A stretch of DNA of 6,719 nucleotides from Nitrospirota bacterium (GTDB lineage Bacteria > Nitrospinota > Nitrospinia > Nitrospinales > VA-1), in NCBI GenBank assembly GCA_003235465.1, contig QJWD01000087.1, positions 1 through 6,719 of the forward strand. Reading direction: 5' to 3'. A program made the translations under genes and the position numbers. Shown here one piece after another: positions 1-6,641 of the stretch; position 1 is the first letter of the stretch; every line of letters starts with the position of its first letter. A model generated the notes under the pieces. The model saw only the letters and a program-made list of their open reading frames with translations, was not told the DNA's origin and searched no databases.

Positions 1-88
1 CCTTGTGAAGGTAATTGATTAAATTGAGTTTTTGCTATTTGCGCCGAAGAGGCGTGTTGTCCCGTGTGAGCTGGATTACAAACGGGGC
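1..88. other. Intergenic DNA at left edge
   Basis: All three plus-strand frames hit stops within the first 20 or so bases, so no coding region entering from the left is supported on that strand. Positions 10-40 are AT-rich relative to the rest of the window. A small CGCC/GGCG hairpin (42-45 with 51-54, loop GAAGA) is present. It is too short, and lacks a following T-run, to be called a terminator. The upstream gene and its orientation cannot be seen. Confidence 0.5.
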
Positions 89-116
89 TTCCAACCGTTG
101 AAAAATTTGCTATAGT
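89..116 (+). promoter_or_regulatory. Probable sigma-70-type extended -10 promoter for the three-gene operon
   Basis: The hexamer TATAGT at 111-116 matches the TATAAT consensus at 5 of 6 positions. It is preceded by TGc at 108-110, which makes a full extended -10 element. A weak -35-like TTCCAA lies at 89-94 with a 16-base spacer, which is acceptable because extended -10 promoters depend little on the -35 box. Transcription would start near position 123 and give a leader of about 29 bases before the ATG at 152. No operator-like inverted repeat is obvious around it. The call rests on motif matching only. Confidence 0.55.
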
Positions 117-151
117 AAGCGCACCAAACAGATGCACATCCATGGAAAGCT

Positions 152-2782
152 ATGCGTTTTAACAAAGAATTTGCAAAACTAAGACGCGGTAATATTGTCC
201 AGGAAAACTTTCCCACCGTCTCCATCATCCCCATGATCAAGCGTGGCGAGCTGACCGGGGAGGAAGAAATTTGCTTAGACGGCGTTCGCTGGGTTCGATT
301 GGACGGGCATGCCCAGTTGTCTGCCTTTTTTCCTGACCCCTCCGGTGGAGCCGAGCCGGTAACGAAGGTTGCCAAAAAGAAAAAAAAGGCCGGCAAGAAG
401 CCGGTGCCCTCGAAGGTTAGCCGCGAGAAGGAAGGCGAGCTTGATGTCATAAAGATCGAACTGACCGGCGACGACGGACAGGAACCCGGTAACGAGGCCC
501 TCAGGGTGGAGGAAATCGAGCTGATCGACGAGGTGGATGCCGACAACCGGGATAACGAAATCGAGGAAGCCTGGAACCTGCCGCCGGAAATACTCGAGAT
601 GGAAGAAATCGCCGGTGAAGCGAGCCTGATGGAGGATGCGCCGGAGACCTTGGAGGAGCTTAAGCCTCATGAAGAGCCTGGCCGGGTGATCTCGGCGCAG
701 GAAGACCTTGAAGGCGTTCAGCCCGTCGAGGTGTCCGAGCTCCATCCCGACGAGGAGGACGACGGCGAGACGGATTTCGAGCTGGAAGAAGACCCCGTCG
801 ACGCGCTTGCCCCGAAAGGCCATGAGTTGAAGGTTGTCGACGTTCAAGCCGACGATTCCTGGCAGCCTCCCGATCTCGACGACCGGGTGCAATGGAAGTT
901 CCGCGAAATGTCGCAGGGGGAGATGAACGTCGACCCCATCGAGAGCGAATTTTTCTCCACCGACCATCTCGACAGCCTGACCGACGCCCTGGTGCGCGAG
1001 ACCATCCAGAATTCCCTTGACGCAGGACTCCCCAGGCAAAAGGTGCGCGTCCGCTTTCGCCTCACCGACCCGGTTCCGCGCAACCGCCACTGGTCCGAGT
1101 TTTATCTGTCGGGCCTGGCGCCGCACCTGGCTTCGGACAAATCCGGGCTGCCCGACCTGCCGGCGCCGAGCGAACCGCTCAGCTTTCTCATCATCGAGGA
1201 TTTCGGCACCCGAGGCCTCGAGGGCGACCCGCTGCAGCACAACGACCTCGACGGCAAGCAGAAAGTGGGCAAGAACGATTTCTTTTATTTCTGGCGAAAC
1301 GTCGGCCGTTCGAAAAAGGGCAAGGAGGAACGGGGACGCTGGGGCCTGGGCAAAACCGTGTTTCAGGCGGTATCGCGGATCAACACCTTCTTCGGCCTCA
1401 CCGTGCGCGCTTCCGACGGCCAGTCGCTTTTGATGGGGCAGTCGGTGCTGAAAACCCATCTGATCAACGGCCGCAAGCATTACCCCTACGGCTGGTACGG
1501 CATCTTCGACACCGACTTCGTCACCCCGGTGGACAACCTCGACCACGTGGTGCGGTTTTGCGAAGATTTAAACCTGGAGCGCTTCGGCAAATCGGGCTTG
1601 TCGATGGTGATCCCGTTTCCCGATACCTCCATCGCCGCGGGTTCGATTCTCTCCTCCACGCTGTTGCATTATTTTGCTCCGATCCTCTCGGGCGCGCTGG
1701 TGGTGGACGTGGTGGACGGCAAGAACCGCGTCACCCTCGACAAGGCAAGAATCGACAAGCAGGTGCCCCTCATCAATTACGGCCGCAAGAAAATCGATGA
1801 AGATAATTTCCGCAGGTTGATCGATCTCATGCGCTGGGCCATCGACCTTCCCGAGGAAGGCTTCGTTAACCTGGCCATGGGCGAGAAGGGCAAATCGCCG
1901 AAATGGACGGAGGATCTGCTGAAGCCGCATGTGCTCAAAACCCTGCGCCGCCAGTTTGAAGAGGGGCGGCCGCTGGCGCTGCGCGTTCCCATGGTGGTGC
2001 AGAAAAAGGGCGAGAAGCCCGAGGAAACCTTTTTCGACATTTTCATGCAAAAGGACGACAAGCTCGACAAGGCCGAGGACCATTTTGTGCGCGAGGGGAT
2101 CACCCTTGCCGGAGTGAAATCGCTCCGGCAAAAAGGCGTGCGCGTCATCGTTTGGGTCAAGGACAGGGCCCTGTCGTCGTTTCTCGGCGATTCCGAGAAC
2201 CCGGCGCACACGGAGTGGCAGGAGCGCTCGCCCAAATTTCGCGGCCGCTATTTGCGCGGCCCGGGCTGCATCCGCTTCGTGAAAAACAGCCCCAAGGAAA
2301 TTGCCAAGCTCATTTACCGGCCGCCAAAGGTTGCGGTGGAGACGCCCTTTTTGGTTCAGGCGGAAAGCGCCGCTCCGCAAAAACTGGGGCCGGTTAAGCG
2401 GCCGTTTTACGATCCCTACCTTGCGCCGCTCAGGGAAACCAAAAAAGTCGCCGGCGCCGAGGAAATGGGCGAGCATGTTCAACTTTTTGTCAGCGAGGGC
2501 GGCTTCAAGGTCACGCTTGCGCCTGGCGTCGCCGAGCATCCCAGCGGCCTCCTGATATCGGCGGCGTATGAAACGCCGCGGGGAAACCCTTTCTTCAAGT
2601 ACAGCATATTCGATTTCGACATGAACAAATCGCCCATTCGCATCAAGTCCAGCGGGGCGCGGATTGTGGCTAAGAAACAGAACCGCTTGTTCGTCGAGAT
2701 CAACCGGGCGAAATTCTCCCTCGAAGTAAGCGGGTTCGACGTCAACCGGGACCTGAGGATCAAGGTCGTTGCGGTCAAGTGA
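152..2782 (+). CDS. GHKL-superfamily (Bergerat-fold) ATPase with long acidic linker; first gene of a three-gene cassette
   Basis: This 876-residue soluble protein has no signal peptide or membrane segment. Residues 1-62 form a small N-terminal region. A lysine-rich stretch follows (73-88), then about 140 strongly acidic, low-complexity residues (95-235), and then the ATPase domain (about 255-560). N box: E283 (candidate catalytic base), N287 (Mg-binding), D290, A291. G1 box: D350-F-G352-T-R-G355-L. G2 box: G395-R-W-G398-L-G400-K401-T. This order and spacing is that of GHKL ATPases (Hsp90, MutL, MORC, sacsin-like). A second module (about 600-735) contains an E682-N-P-A-H686-T-E-W689 motif. The last 95 residues look beta-rich and include G-F-D-V-N-R-D-L near the C-terminus. 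The start is secure: an in-frame stop at 116-118 is followed by no other ATG, GTG or TTG before 152. A GGAAAG (144-149) sits unusually close to the ATG. The ATPase assignment is strong. The cellular role is unknown, and a conflict or defence function is inferred only. Confidence 0.9.
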   Translation: MRFNKEFAKLRRGNIVQENFPTVSIIPMIKRGELTGEEEICLDGVRWVRLDGHAQLSAFFPDPSGGAEPVTKVAKKKKKAGKKPVPSKVSREKEGELDVIKIELTGDDGQEPGNEALRVEEIELIDEVDADNRDNEIEEAWNLPPEILEMEEIAGEASLMEDAPETLEELKPHEEPGRVISAQEDLEGVQPVEVSELHPDEEDDGETDFELEEDPVDALAPKGHELKVVDVQADDSWQPPDLDDRVQWKFREMSQGEMNVDPIESEFFSTDHLDSLTDALVRETIQNSLDAGLPRQKVRVRFRLTDPVPRNRHWSEFYLSGLAPHLASDKSGLPDLPAPSEPLSFLIIEDFGTRGLEGDPLQHNDLDGKQKVGKNDFFYFWRNVGRSKKGKEERGRWGLGKTVFQAVSRINTFFGLTVRASDGQSLLMGQSVLKTHLINGRKHYPYGWYGIFDTDFVTPVDNLDHVVRFCEDLNLERFGKSGLSMVIPFPDTSIAAGSILSSTLLHYFAPILSGALVVDVVDGKNRVTLDKARIDKQVPLINYGRKKIDEDNFRRLIDLMRWAIDLPEEGFVNLAMGEKGKSPKWTEDLLKPHVLKTLRRQFEEGRPLALRVPMVVQKKGEKPEETFFDIFMQKDDKLDKAEDHFVREGITLAGVKSLRQKGVRVIVWVKDRALSSFLGDSENPAHTEWQERSPKFRGRYLRGPGCIRFVKNSPKEIAKLIYRPPKVAVETPFLVQAESAAPQKLGPVKRPFYDPYLAPLRETKKVAGAEEMGEHVQLFVSEGGFKVTLAPGVAEHPSGLLISAAYETPRGNPFFKYSIFDFDMNKSPIRIKSSGARIVAKKQNRLFVEINRAKFSLEVSGFDVNRDLRIKVVAVK
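371..388 (+). repeat. Homopolymeric A tract (A5-G-A8) in the Lys-rich linker of the GHKL ATPase gene
   Basis: Positions 374-378 are five A's, 379 is G and 380-387 are eight A's, encoding lysines around residues 75-79. A tract like this in GC-rich coding DNA is a plausible slippage site. One added A would bring the TAG at 418-420 into frame, and one lost A would bring the TAA at 450-452 into frame. Either event gives a product of roughly 90-100 residues without the ATPase domain. The tract and the out-of-frame stops are directly visible. Slippage itself is hypothetical. Confidence 0.4.
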
Positions 2783-2789
2783 TTACGCC

Positions 2790-3584
2790 ATGATAAGACG
2801 CTTCAACTACACCAAACGGAAAATAATCGCGCCGTCGCGCGTGGTGATCGCCCTTGCCTCCGGCGACGACGGGGTGCTGAGTTTTAACGCGCAAATCAAC
2901 TTCCGTGGCCTCAACCTGCCCAAGGAGGCGAAAGTTTATCTCGAGGCGTACCATCAATTTTCGTTCATGCGGTTTCCCCTGGGCGAAGCGGGCGACATCC
3001 GGTTTCCCGCCAGCCGCAGGCTCGACGACATCGACCGCGGGGCGATTCCCCTGTTCCGGCTCAAGGTGGTGGATGCCGGGGGGCAGGATGGAAAGCTCCT
3101 CGGCCTTGCCGACAAGGTGGTTCCGAAGTTGGCGTCGGAGGAAGCCACCGGCCAGGTGGACCTTTTGCCCGTCGAATACCATGACATCGGCAACGAGGTC
3201 TGGCAGTTGAACCTCTCGGGCGAGCGCCCCGTCCTTGTGCTGAACAAAAAAATACCCCATATCAGGGAAATTTCCTCGGCCGACCCGCTGTTCATTTCCC
3301 TGGTGTTTCCGGAAGTGGTGAGAAAAATATTCAACCGCATCATCGTCGAAGACGACAACACAGATCCGAAGCACGACGAGGCCGACTGGTCGAGCCAGTG
3401 GCTTAAGTTCGTTCTCAAGCTGCCCGGCATCGCCAGCCCCCCTTCGGGCGCGGGGCCCCTGGTGCGGGAAGAAAAGAGGGACTGGATCGAGGCGGTCGTC
3501 AGGGCCTTTTGCAACCGCTGGCGGACCAGGGAGGAATTCATCCGCGGCACAACGGCGAGGAACATCCTGTGGAACAACCCGTAA
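2790..3584 (+). CDS. Uncharacterised protein, second gene of the GHKL ATPase cassette
   Basis: This is a 264-residue soluble protein that I cannot place in a named family. Residues 1-115 look like alternating beta strands, with a basic start (M-I-R-R-F-N-Y-T), an E52-A-Y54 segment, M60-R-F and a F89-R-L-K-V-V-D95 strand followed by G101-K-L-L-G. The middle (120-170) is mixed. The C-terminus (170-250) looks helical and contains D199-W200, W204, and E228 to W232. No nuclease, methyltransferase or DNA-binding motif is evident. ATG 2790 is chosen over an in-frame TTG at 2769, which would overlap the preceding gene. ATG 2790 starts 7 bases after the gene 1 stop and has only a weak AAGTGA ribosome site, suggesting re-initiation after gene 1. 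Its position between the ATPase and gene 3 makes it a likely structural or adaptor partner; that is inference. A beta-sandwich fold is a guess from the pattern of hydrophobic residues. Confidence 0.85.
   Translation: MIRRFNYTKRKIIAPSRVVIALASGDDGVLSFNAQINFRGLNLPKEAKVYLEAYHQFSFMRFPLGEAGDIRFPASRRLDDIDRGAIPLFRLKVVDAGGQDGKLLGLADKVVPKLASEEATGQVDLLPVEYHDIGNEVWQLNLSGERPVLVLNKKIPHIREISSADPLFISLVFPEVVRKIFNRIIVEDDNTDPKHDEADWSSQWLKFVLKLPGIASPPSGAGPLVREEKRDWIEAVVRAFCNRWRTREEFIRGTTARNILWNNP
3557..3571 (+). promoter_or_regulatory. Ribosome binding site and GTG start of gene 3, inside gene 2
   Basis: GAGG followed by eight bases and then GTG (3569-3571) lies within the last codons of gene 2, whose stop is at 3582-3584. 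The overlap of 16 bases implies translational coupling of the two products. This site decides the start of gene 3 in place of the longer TTG (3509) option, which lacks a comparable site at a sensible distance. Confidence 0.6.
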
Positions 3585-4282
3585 GGGCGTTAAACGAGGA
3601 AGGCGTCGACCGGTTTGAGAGCTACATCCGCTCGCTTGCCGAGAACGGGCGCCAGTCGCCGCCGAAAGCGCTCTTGTTCGACCCCGATCATTCCACGGGG
3701 CTGGCCTTTACGGCGACGGTGGAAGAAAAGGACTTTGCCTCGCGCCTGGAAGCCATGCGCTACCTTGTTCCCGCCCTCAAGCCGCTGGGCAATGAACTGG
3801 AGGAGCGCTTCGAAGGCATCTGGAGCTGGCTCACGCTGTTTTATTTCGACCAGCTATGCCCCGAAAAAGGAGGCAAAAGGAGCCCGGGCGAAATATACAG
3901 CTACATCCCCGGCGCGGGATATTTAAACCGTCATCGCCATTTGCTGGCCGCGCCTTACAGGATGTTCAAGCGCCACGGCGAGGGAGCAGTGCTGCTTCTG
4001 GACACGCCGCTCGATGCCGACAACCCGTTTCAATTTCATTTTGTATCCCGCCCCAGTTTCGCCTTCAACCCGGCGGTGCTCGATGCCGCCACCCGCCTTT
4101 ATTACGATGGCAAGCGCAGGCGCCCCAAGCCGGGTGCGCTGCTTCCGGAAAAGGCGGGCGGGCTGATCCGGTTCGTCGACGTTGTCGAGCAGCTGGAACT
4201 TACCCACGATCTCCACAGCCTGGACGGCGAGCAGGTTCTATCTCTCCTGCCAAAAGAATTCCAGCCCTGGCGGCGGGCATAA
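3569..4282 (+). CDS. Uncharacterised protein (possibly DUF6339-like), third gene of the GHKL ATPase cassette
   Basis: The product is 237 residues, mostly helical in appearance, and soluble. Distinctive conserved-looking blocks are W85-S-W87-L-T-L-F-Y-F-D94-Q-L-C97-P98, then R121-H-R-H124-L-L-A-A-P-Y130-R131, then R176-L-Y-Y-D180 with P186-K-P-G-A190, and R201-F-V-D-V-V-E-Q-L-E-L-T-H ending in L-L-P-K-E-F near the C-terminus. From memory this pattern resembles the DUF6339 type of uncharacterised protein, but I cannot confirm that. No classical catalytic motif is obvious. The frame is open upstream to a TTG at 3509, but GTG 3569 is preferred: GAGG lies 8 bases upstream, and the start overlaps the end of gene 2 by only 16 bases, a typical translationally coupled arrangement. 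It is the last gene of the operon and faces a convergent gene. A role together with the GHKL ATPase is inferred from linkage. Confidence 0.85.
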   Translation: MEQPVRALNEEGVDRFESYIRSLAENGRQSPPKALLFDPDHSTGLAFTATVEEKDFASRLEAMRYLVPALKPLGNELEERFEGIWSWLTLFYFDQLCPEKGGKRSPGEIYSYIPGAGYLNRHRHLLAAPYRMFKRHGEGAVLLLDTPLDADNPFQFHFVSRPSFAFNPAVLDAATRLYYDGKRRRPKPGALLPEKAGGLIRFVDVVEQLELTHDLHSLDGEQVLSLLPKEFQPWRRA

Positions 4283-4409
4283 ACCGCCACCTTCAATCCT
4301 TGCATCACCCCTTCGCGCCGCGCACCCATCTTCGCCATCGAAGGCTCATTCCCGTTGAACGCAGGTTGTGGGGCGTGGAAGCACGGCTTGCTTCTGGCGT
4401 GAGCGGGCG
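4283..4409. other. Convergent intergenic gap without a clear terminator
   Basis: This gap separates the ends of two converging genes. The best hairpin is GAAGC (4378-4382) with GCTTC (4390-4394) around a seven-base loop. It is only 5 bp long, has no T-run on either side, and is not a convincing intrinsic terminator. No RNA gene or repeat is visible. Transcription may end by a factor-dependent route or by collision, or a weak hairpin may suffice. Confidence 0.4.
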
Positions 4410-6617
4410 TTAGGACCCCATCAGGGAGAAGATGCTTGAGTGGCGGTCCGTCCAGGGTTTGGAGTCATTGGCGGGGACCCTGCGCCAGCCCAGTTTGTCC
4501 TCCAGCGTCCTCGCGGTGCCTTTGCTTTCCACGAGGGCCATCCACAAGGTGCCGGATTTTTCCGGCGGTTTCGACGCCATGCTGAAATTGACCAATGGGA
4601 TTAACCCTTCATGGTGTGCGCCGGCGGTGATGACGGGCATGAGGTTCAGGTATTGGTTGGAAATGTGAAAAAACAGGACGCCTTTGGAATGAAGCCGTTC
4701 GCGGTATTCCCCGAGCGCTTCAAGAGTCAACAGGTGTACGGGAACCGTGTCGCCGTTGAACACATCCACGACCAGGGCGTCGTAGAGTTTTTCGTCCATC
4801 TTTCGAAGAGAGATCCGCGCATCGCCGTAAATCAGGCGGATTTTAGCCCGGCTGATGTCCAGGTAACTGAATTGATCCTGGGCGATTTTGCCCACCACCG
4901 GGTCGATCTCAAAAAAATCGTAACGGTCGCCCGGCCTGGCATAAACCGCGAGCGAACCCGTGCCCAACCCGAGAAAGGCGACATGGCTCGAGGGGAGGGG
5001 GTTCCGGCGCAGGAAGGCGCCAACGGGAGACGCCTCGTGGTAATAGGTGAGAGGCGCGGCTTTTTTCTCCGGATCGAGAGACTGGGCGCCGTGCAGAACC
5101 AGGCCGTGAGTCATTTTACGGTAACCCCCCTCGTCCACCACCTTGTAGGTTCCGTAGAAACTCCTTTCCTTGAGAATAACGCGGCCTTCCTTAAGCGGTG
5201 TCCATAAGGGCAAAAGCAGGAGGATGCCGACGAGAGCCAGGGTGACCTGTCGGTAACGCTCCTGCAAAATAAAAAACAGGGCAAAGGTGGCGAGGGCGAG
5301 AAAAGCGGCGGCGCCGAGCGGGTTGTCCACCCCCAGCACGGGAAAAAGAAAGGGGGCGCAGGCAAACAGCAGGAGATAGGCCCAGGGCGTTATCGTTAAC
5401 AGAGCGCTCGGGCTCGCCACCCGGGCGGGTTGCACAAGCGCCAGGCCGAGGGTGGCGAGAGCCAGGGCGACGAGGATTTCCATCGATTCATCGAACAGCG
5501 TTGGAGCCACCCAGTTTACCAGGGCGCCGCCGATAAAACCGCCCAGCGACATGACGAGGTAATAGGTGGTCATGTGGCCGGGCGCATCCGGCCGGGCCTT
5601 CGCCAGGTTGTAGTGCACAACAAGGCAGATCACGGCGCAAAAGAAAAACCACAACAAAGGCTCCAGGAAAAGCCAGGGGAGGGTGGACGCGCCCGCGAAA
5701 AAGGTAGCCATGGTGCTGAAAAATGTCGACAGGGAAAAACCCACCTTGCCGGAAAGAAACAGCACCACCGCCATGGCCATCACGAGCACCCAGCGGTTCT
5801 CAAGGTATTTCGGGCAAAACGGCTTCGATTTGAAGACCAACACAAAAGAAAGCAGATAAATGGTGAGAGGAATGATCCAGACGAAGGGCACCGGCGGCAC
5901 TTTTAGCAGCAGTTGATTGGTGACCGCAAGGAAGATGGCGCAACCCGCCGCGGCGAGGAGAAACCAGCCGGCGAGCACCCGGGCAGCCGGCAGCGGGTGA
6001 TTCGTCTCCTCGGGTTTCTTGGCGCTGCAGAGCGGTATGCGCCATTGCATGAAGAAAAACAGACCGGCCAGCAACCCGTACAGGCATTGCCACAAAATGA
6101 ACTGACTGTTGATAGCCCAGGTGGGTTCAACAAGAAAGGGGTAGCTTAGCAGGCCGCCAAACGCGCCCACGTTGGAGCCGGCGTAAAGGCGATAGGGGTT
6201 CTCTTTTTCCTGCAGCCGGGAGTTTTGCAAGTGGACCTGCGTGTACACCGCGAGGCTGGAAAGGATGAAAAAAAGCAGCCCGATCGTCGAAAATAACAAC
6301 CACACGATTTCCGCCACCATGGGCAAGGCGTACGAGGGTTGACTGAGCCGGGAGAGGTTCGCCGGAAGAATGAGGAGAGAGAGCGCGATAAGCCAGGTCT
6401 GCAACCGTTGAAAATTGATGAACGACATCACCCGGCACAAGAGGTGCACGTAGCAATAGCCGAAAAAAAGCAGGCACTGGTAAAAGACCAGGGAAACGCC
6501 CCAGACCAGGTGCCCGCCGCCGAAGCTCGGCAACAACACCTTGCCCAGCATCAGCTCGACCTGAAATATCAGGAAGGAGGCAAGGAAGACCAGTGCCTGC
6601 ATTAAATACATGTTCAT
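4410..6617 (-). CDS. Fused MFS-like membrane protein / spermidine-synthase-like protein
   Basis: The 735-residue protein has roughly 13-14 hydrophobic segments (residues 5-470) and a cytosolic spermidine-synthase-like domain (about 485-735). N-terminal hallmarks are L-P-S-F-G-G-G and V-W at 29-39, F-Y-Q near 45-47, and S148-N-V-G with Y159-P and E164-P. The soluble domain has H509-G-x-Q512, Y525-Y526, an SAM/dcSAM-type L-G-L-G-T-G loop (549-554), acidic E570-I-D572 after the next strand, G598-D-A, and D618. The D-E of the SpeE active site and the D-S-S-D-P loop of true spermidine synthases are not present; the loop reads D618-V-F-N-G-D. Aminopropyl transfer is therefore doubtful and substrate and product are unknown. 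ATG 6617 is the only standard start in the window for this frame, and ATG 6611 is an alternative. The frame stays open for 34 more codons to the window edge with no ATG, GTG or TTG, but TM1 beginning at residue 5 fits the family's usual start. Confidence 0.88.
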   Translation of the reverse strand: MNMYLMQALVFLASFLIFQVELMLGKVLLPSFGGGHLVWGVSLVFYQCLLFFGYCYVHLLCRVMSFINFQRLQTWLIALSLLILPANLSRLSQPSYALPMVAEIVWLLFSTIGLLFFILSSLAVYTQVHLQNSRLQEKENPYRLYAGSNVGAFGGLLSYPFLVEPTWAINSQFILWQCLYGLLAGLFFFMQWRIPLCSAKKPEETNHPLPAARVLAGWFLLAAAGCAIFLAVTNQLLLKVPPVPFVWIIPLTIYLLSFVLVFKSKPFCPKYLENRWVLVMAMAVVLFLSGKVGFSLSTFFSTMATFFAGASTLPWLFLEPLLWFFFCAVICLVVHYNLAKARPDAPGHMTTYYLVMSLGGFIGGALVNWVAPTLFDESMEILVALALATLGLALVQPARVASPSALLTITPWAYLLLFACAPFLFPVLGVDNPLGAAAFLALATFALFFILQERYRQVTLALVGILLLLPLWTPLKEGRVILKERSFYGTYKVVDEGGYRKMTHGLVLHGAQSLDPEKKAAPLTYYHEASPVGAFLRRNPLPSSHVAFLGLGTGSLAVYARPGDRYDFFEIDPVVGKIAQDQFSYLDISRAKIRLIYGDARISLRKMDEKLYDALVVDVFNGDTVPVHLLTLEALGEYRERLHSKGVLFFHISNQYLNLMPVITAGAHHEGLIPLVNFSMASKPPEKSGTLWMALVESKGTARTLEDKLGWRRVPANDSKPWTDRHSSIFSLMGS

Positions 6618-6641
6618 GGACCGCCCCGCCAGAGGTTGCGA

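Noticed and set aside
98..103. TTGAAA as a -35 box
   Set aside because: It lies only 7 bases from the TATAGT -10 hexamer, far too close for a sigma-70 promoter.
92..104. 13-base sequence CAACCGTTGAAAA repeated at 6402-6414
   Set aside because: There are only two copies, one in the promoter region and one inside a coding region, with no flanking similarity; most likely chance.
275..1546. 423-codon open frame on the minus strand opposite the GHKL ATPase
   Set aside because: It lies wholly antisense to a gene with clear ATPase motifs, shows no recognisable domain, and is the kind of long shadow frame expected in GC-rich coding DNA.
1568..2539. 323-codon open frame on the minus strand opposite the ATPase C-terminal half
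   Set aside because: Composition is His-, Arg- and Leu-rich without motifs, it is antisense to a well-supported gene, and no ribosome site or promoter was noticed.
2769..2789. TTG start for gene 2 overlapping the end of gene 1
   Set aside because: ATG 2790 begins a plausible conserved N-terminus, and the seven added residues derive mainly from the gene 1 stop region.
3509..3568. TTG start giving gene 3 twenty extra residues
   Set aside because: It would overlap gene 2 by 76 bases and the added residues (H-P-R-H-N-G-E-E type) look like out-of-frame translation of gene 2; GTG 3569 has the better ribosome site.
4378..4394. GAAGC/GCTTC hairpin as a bidirectional terminator
   Set aside because: The stem is only 5 bp and no T-run flanks it on either strand.
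4611..5207. 198-codon plus-strand frame opposite the spermidine-synthase-like domain
   Set aside because: It is antisense to conserved nucleotide-binding motifs, and its translation shows no domain.
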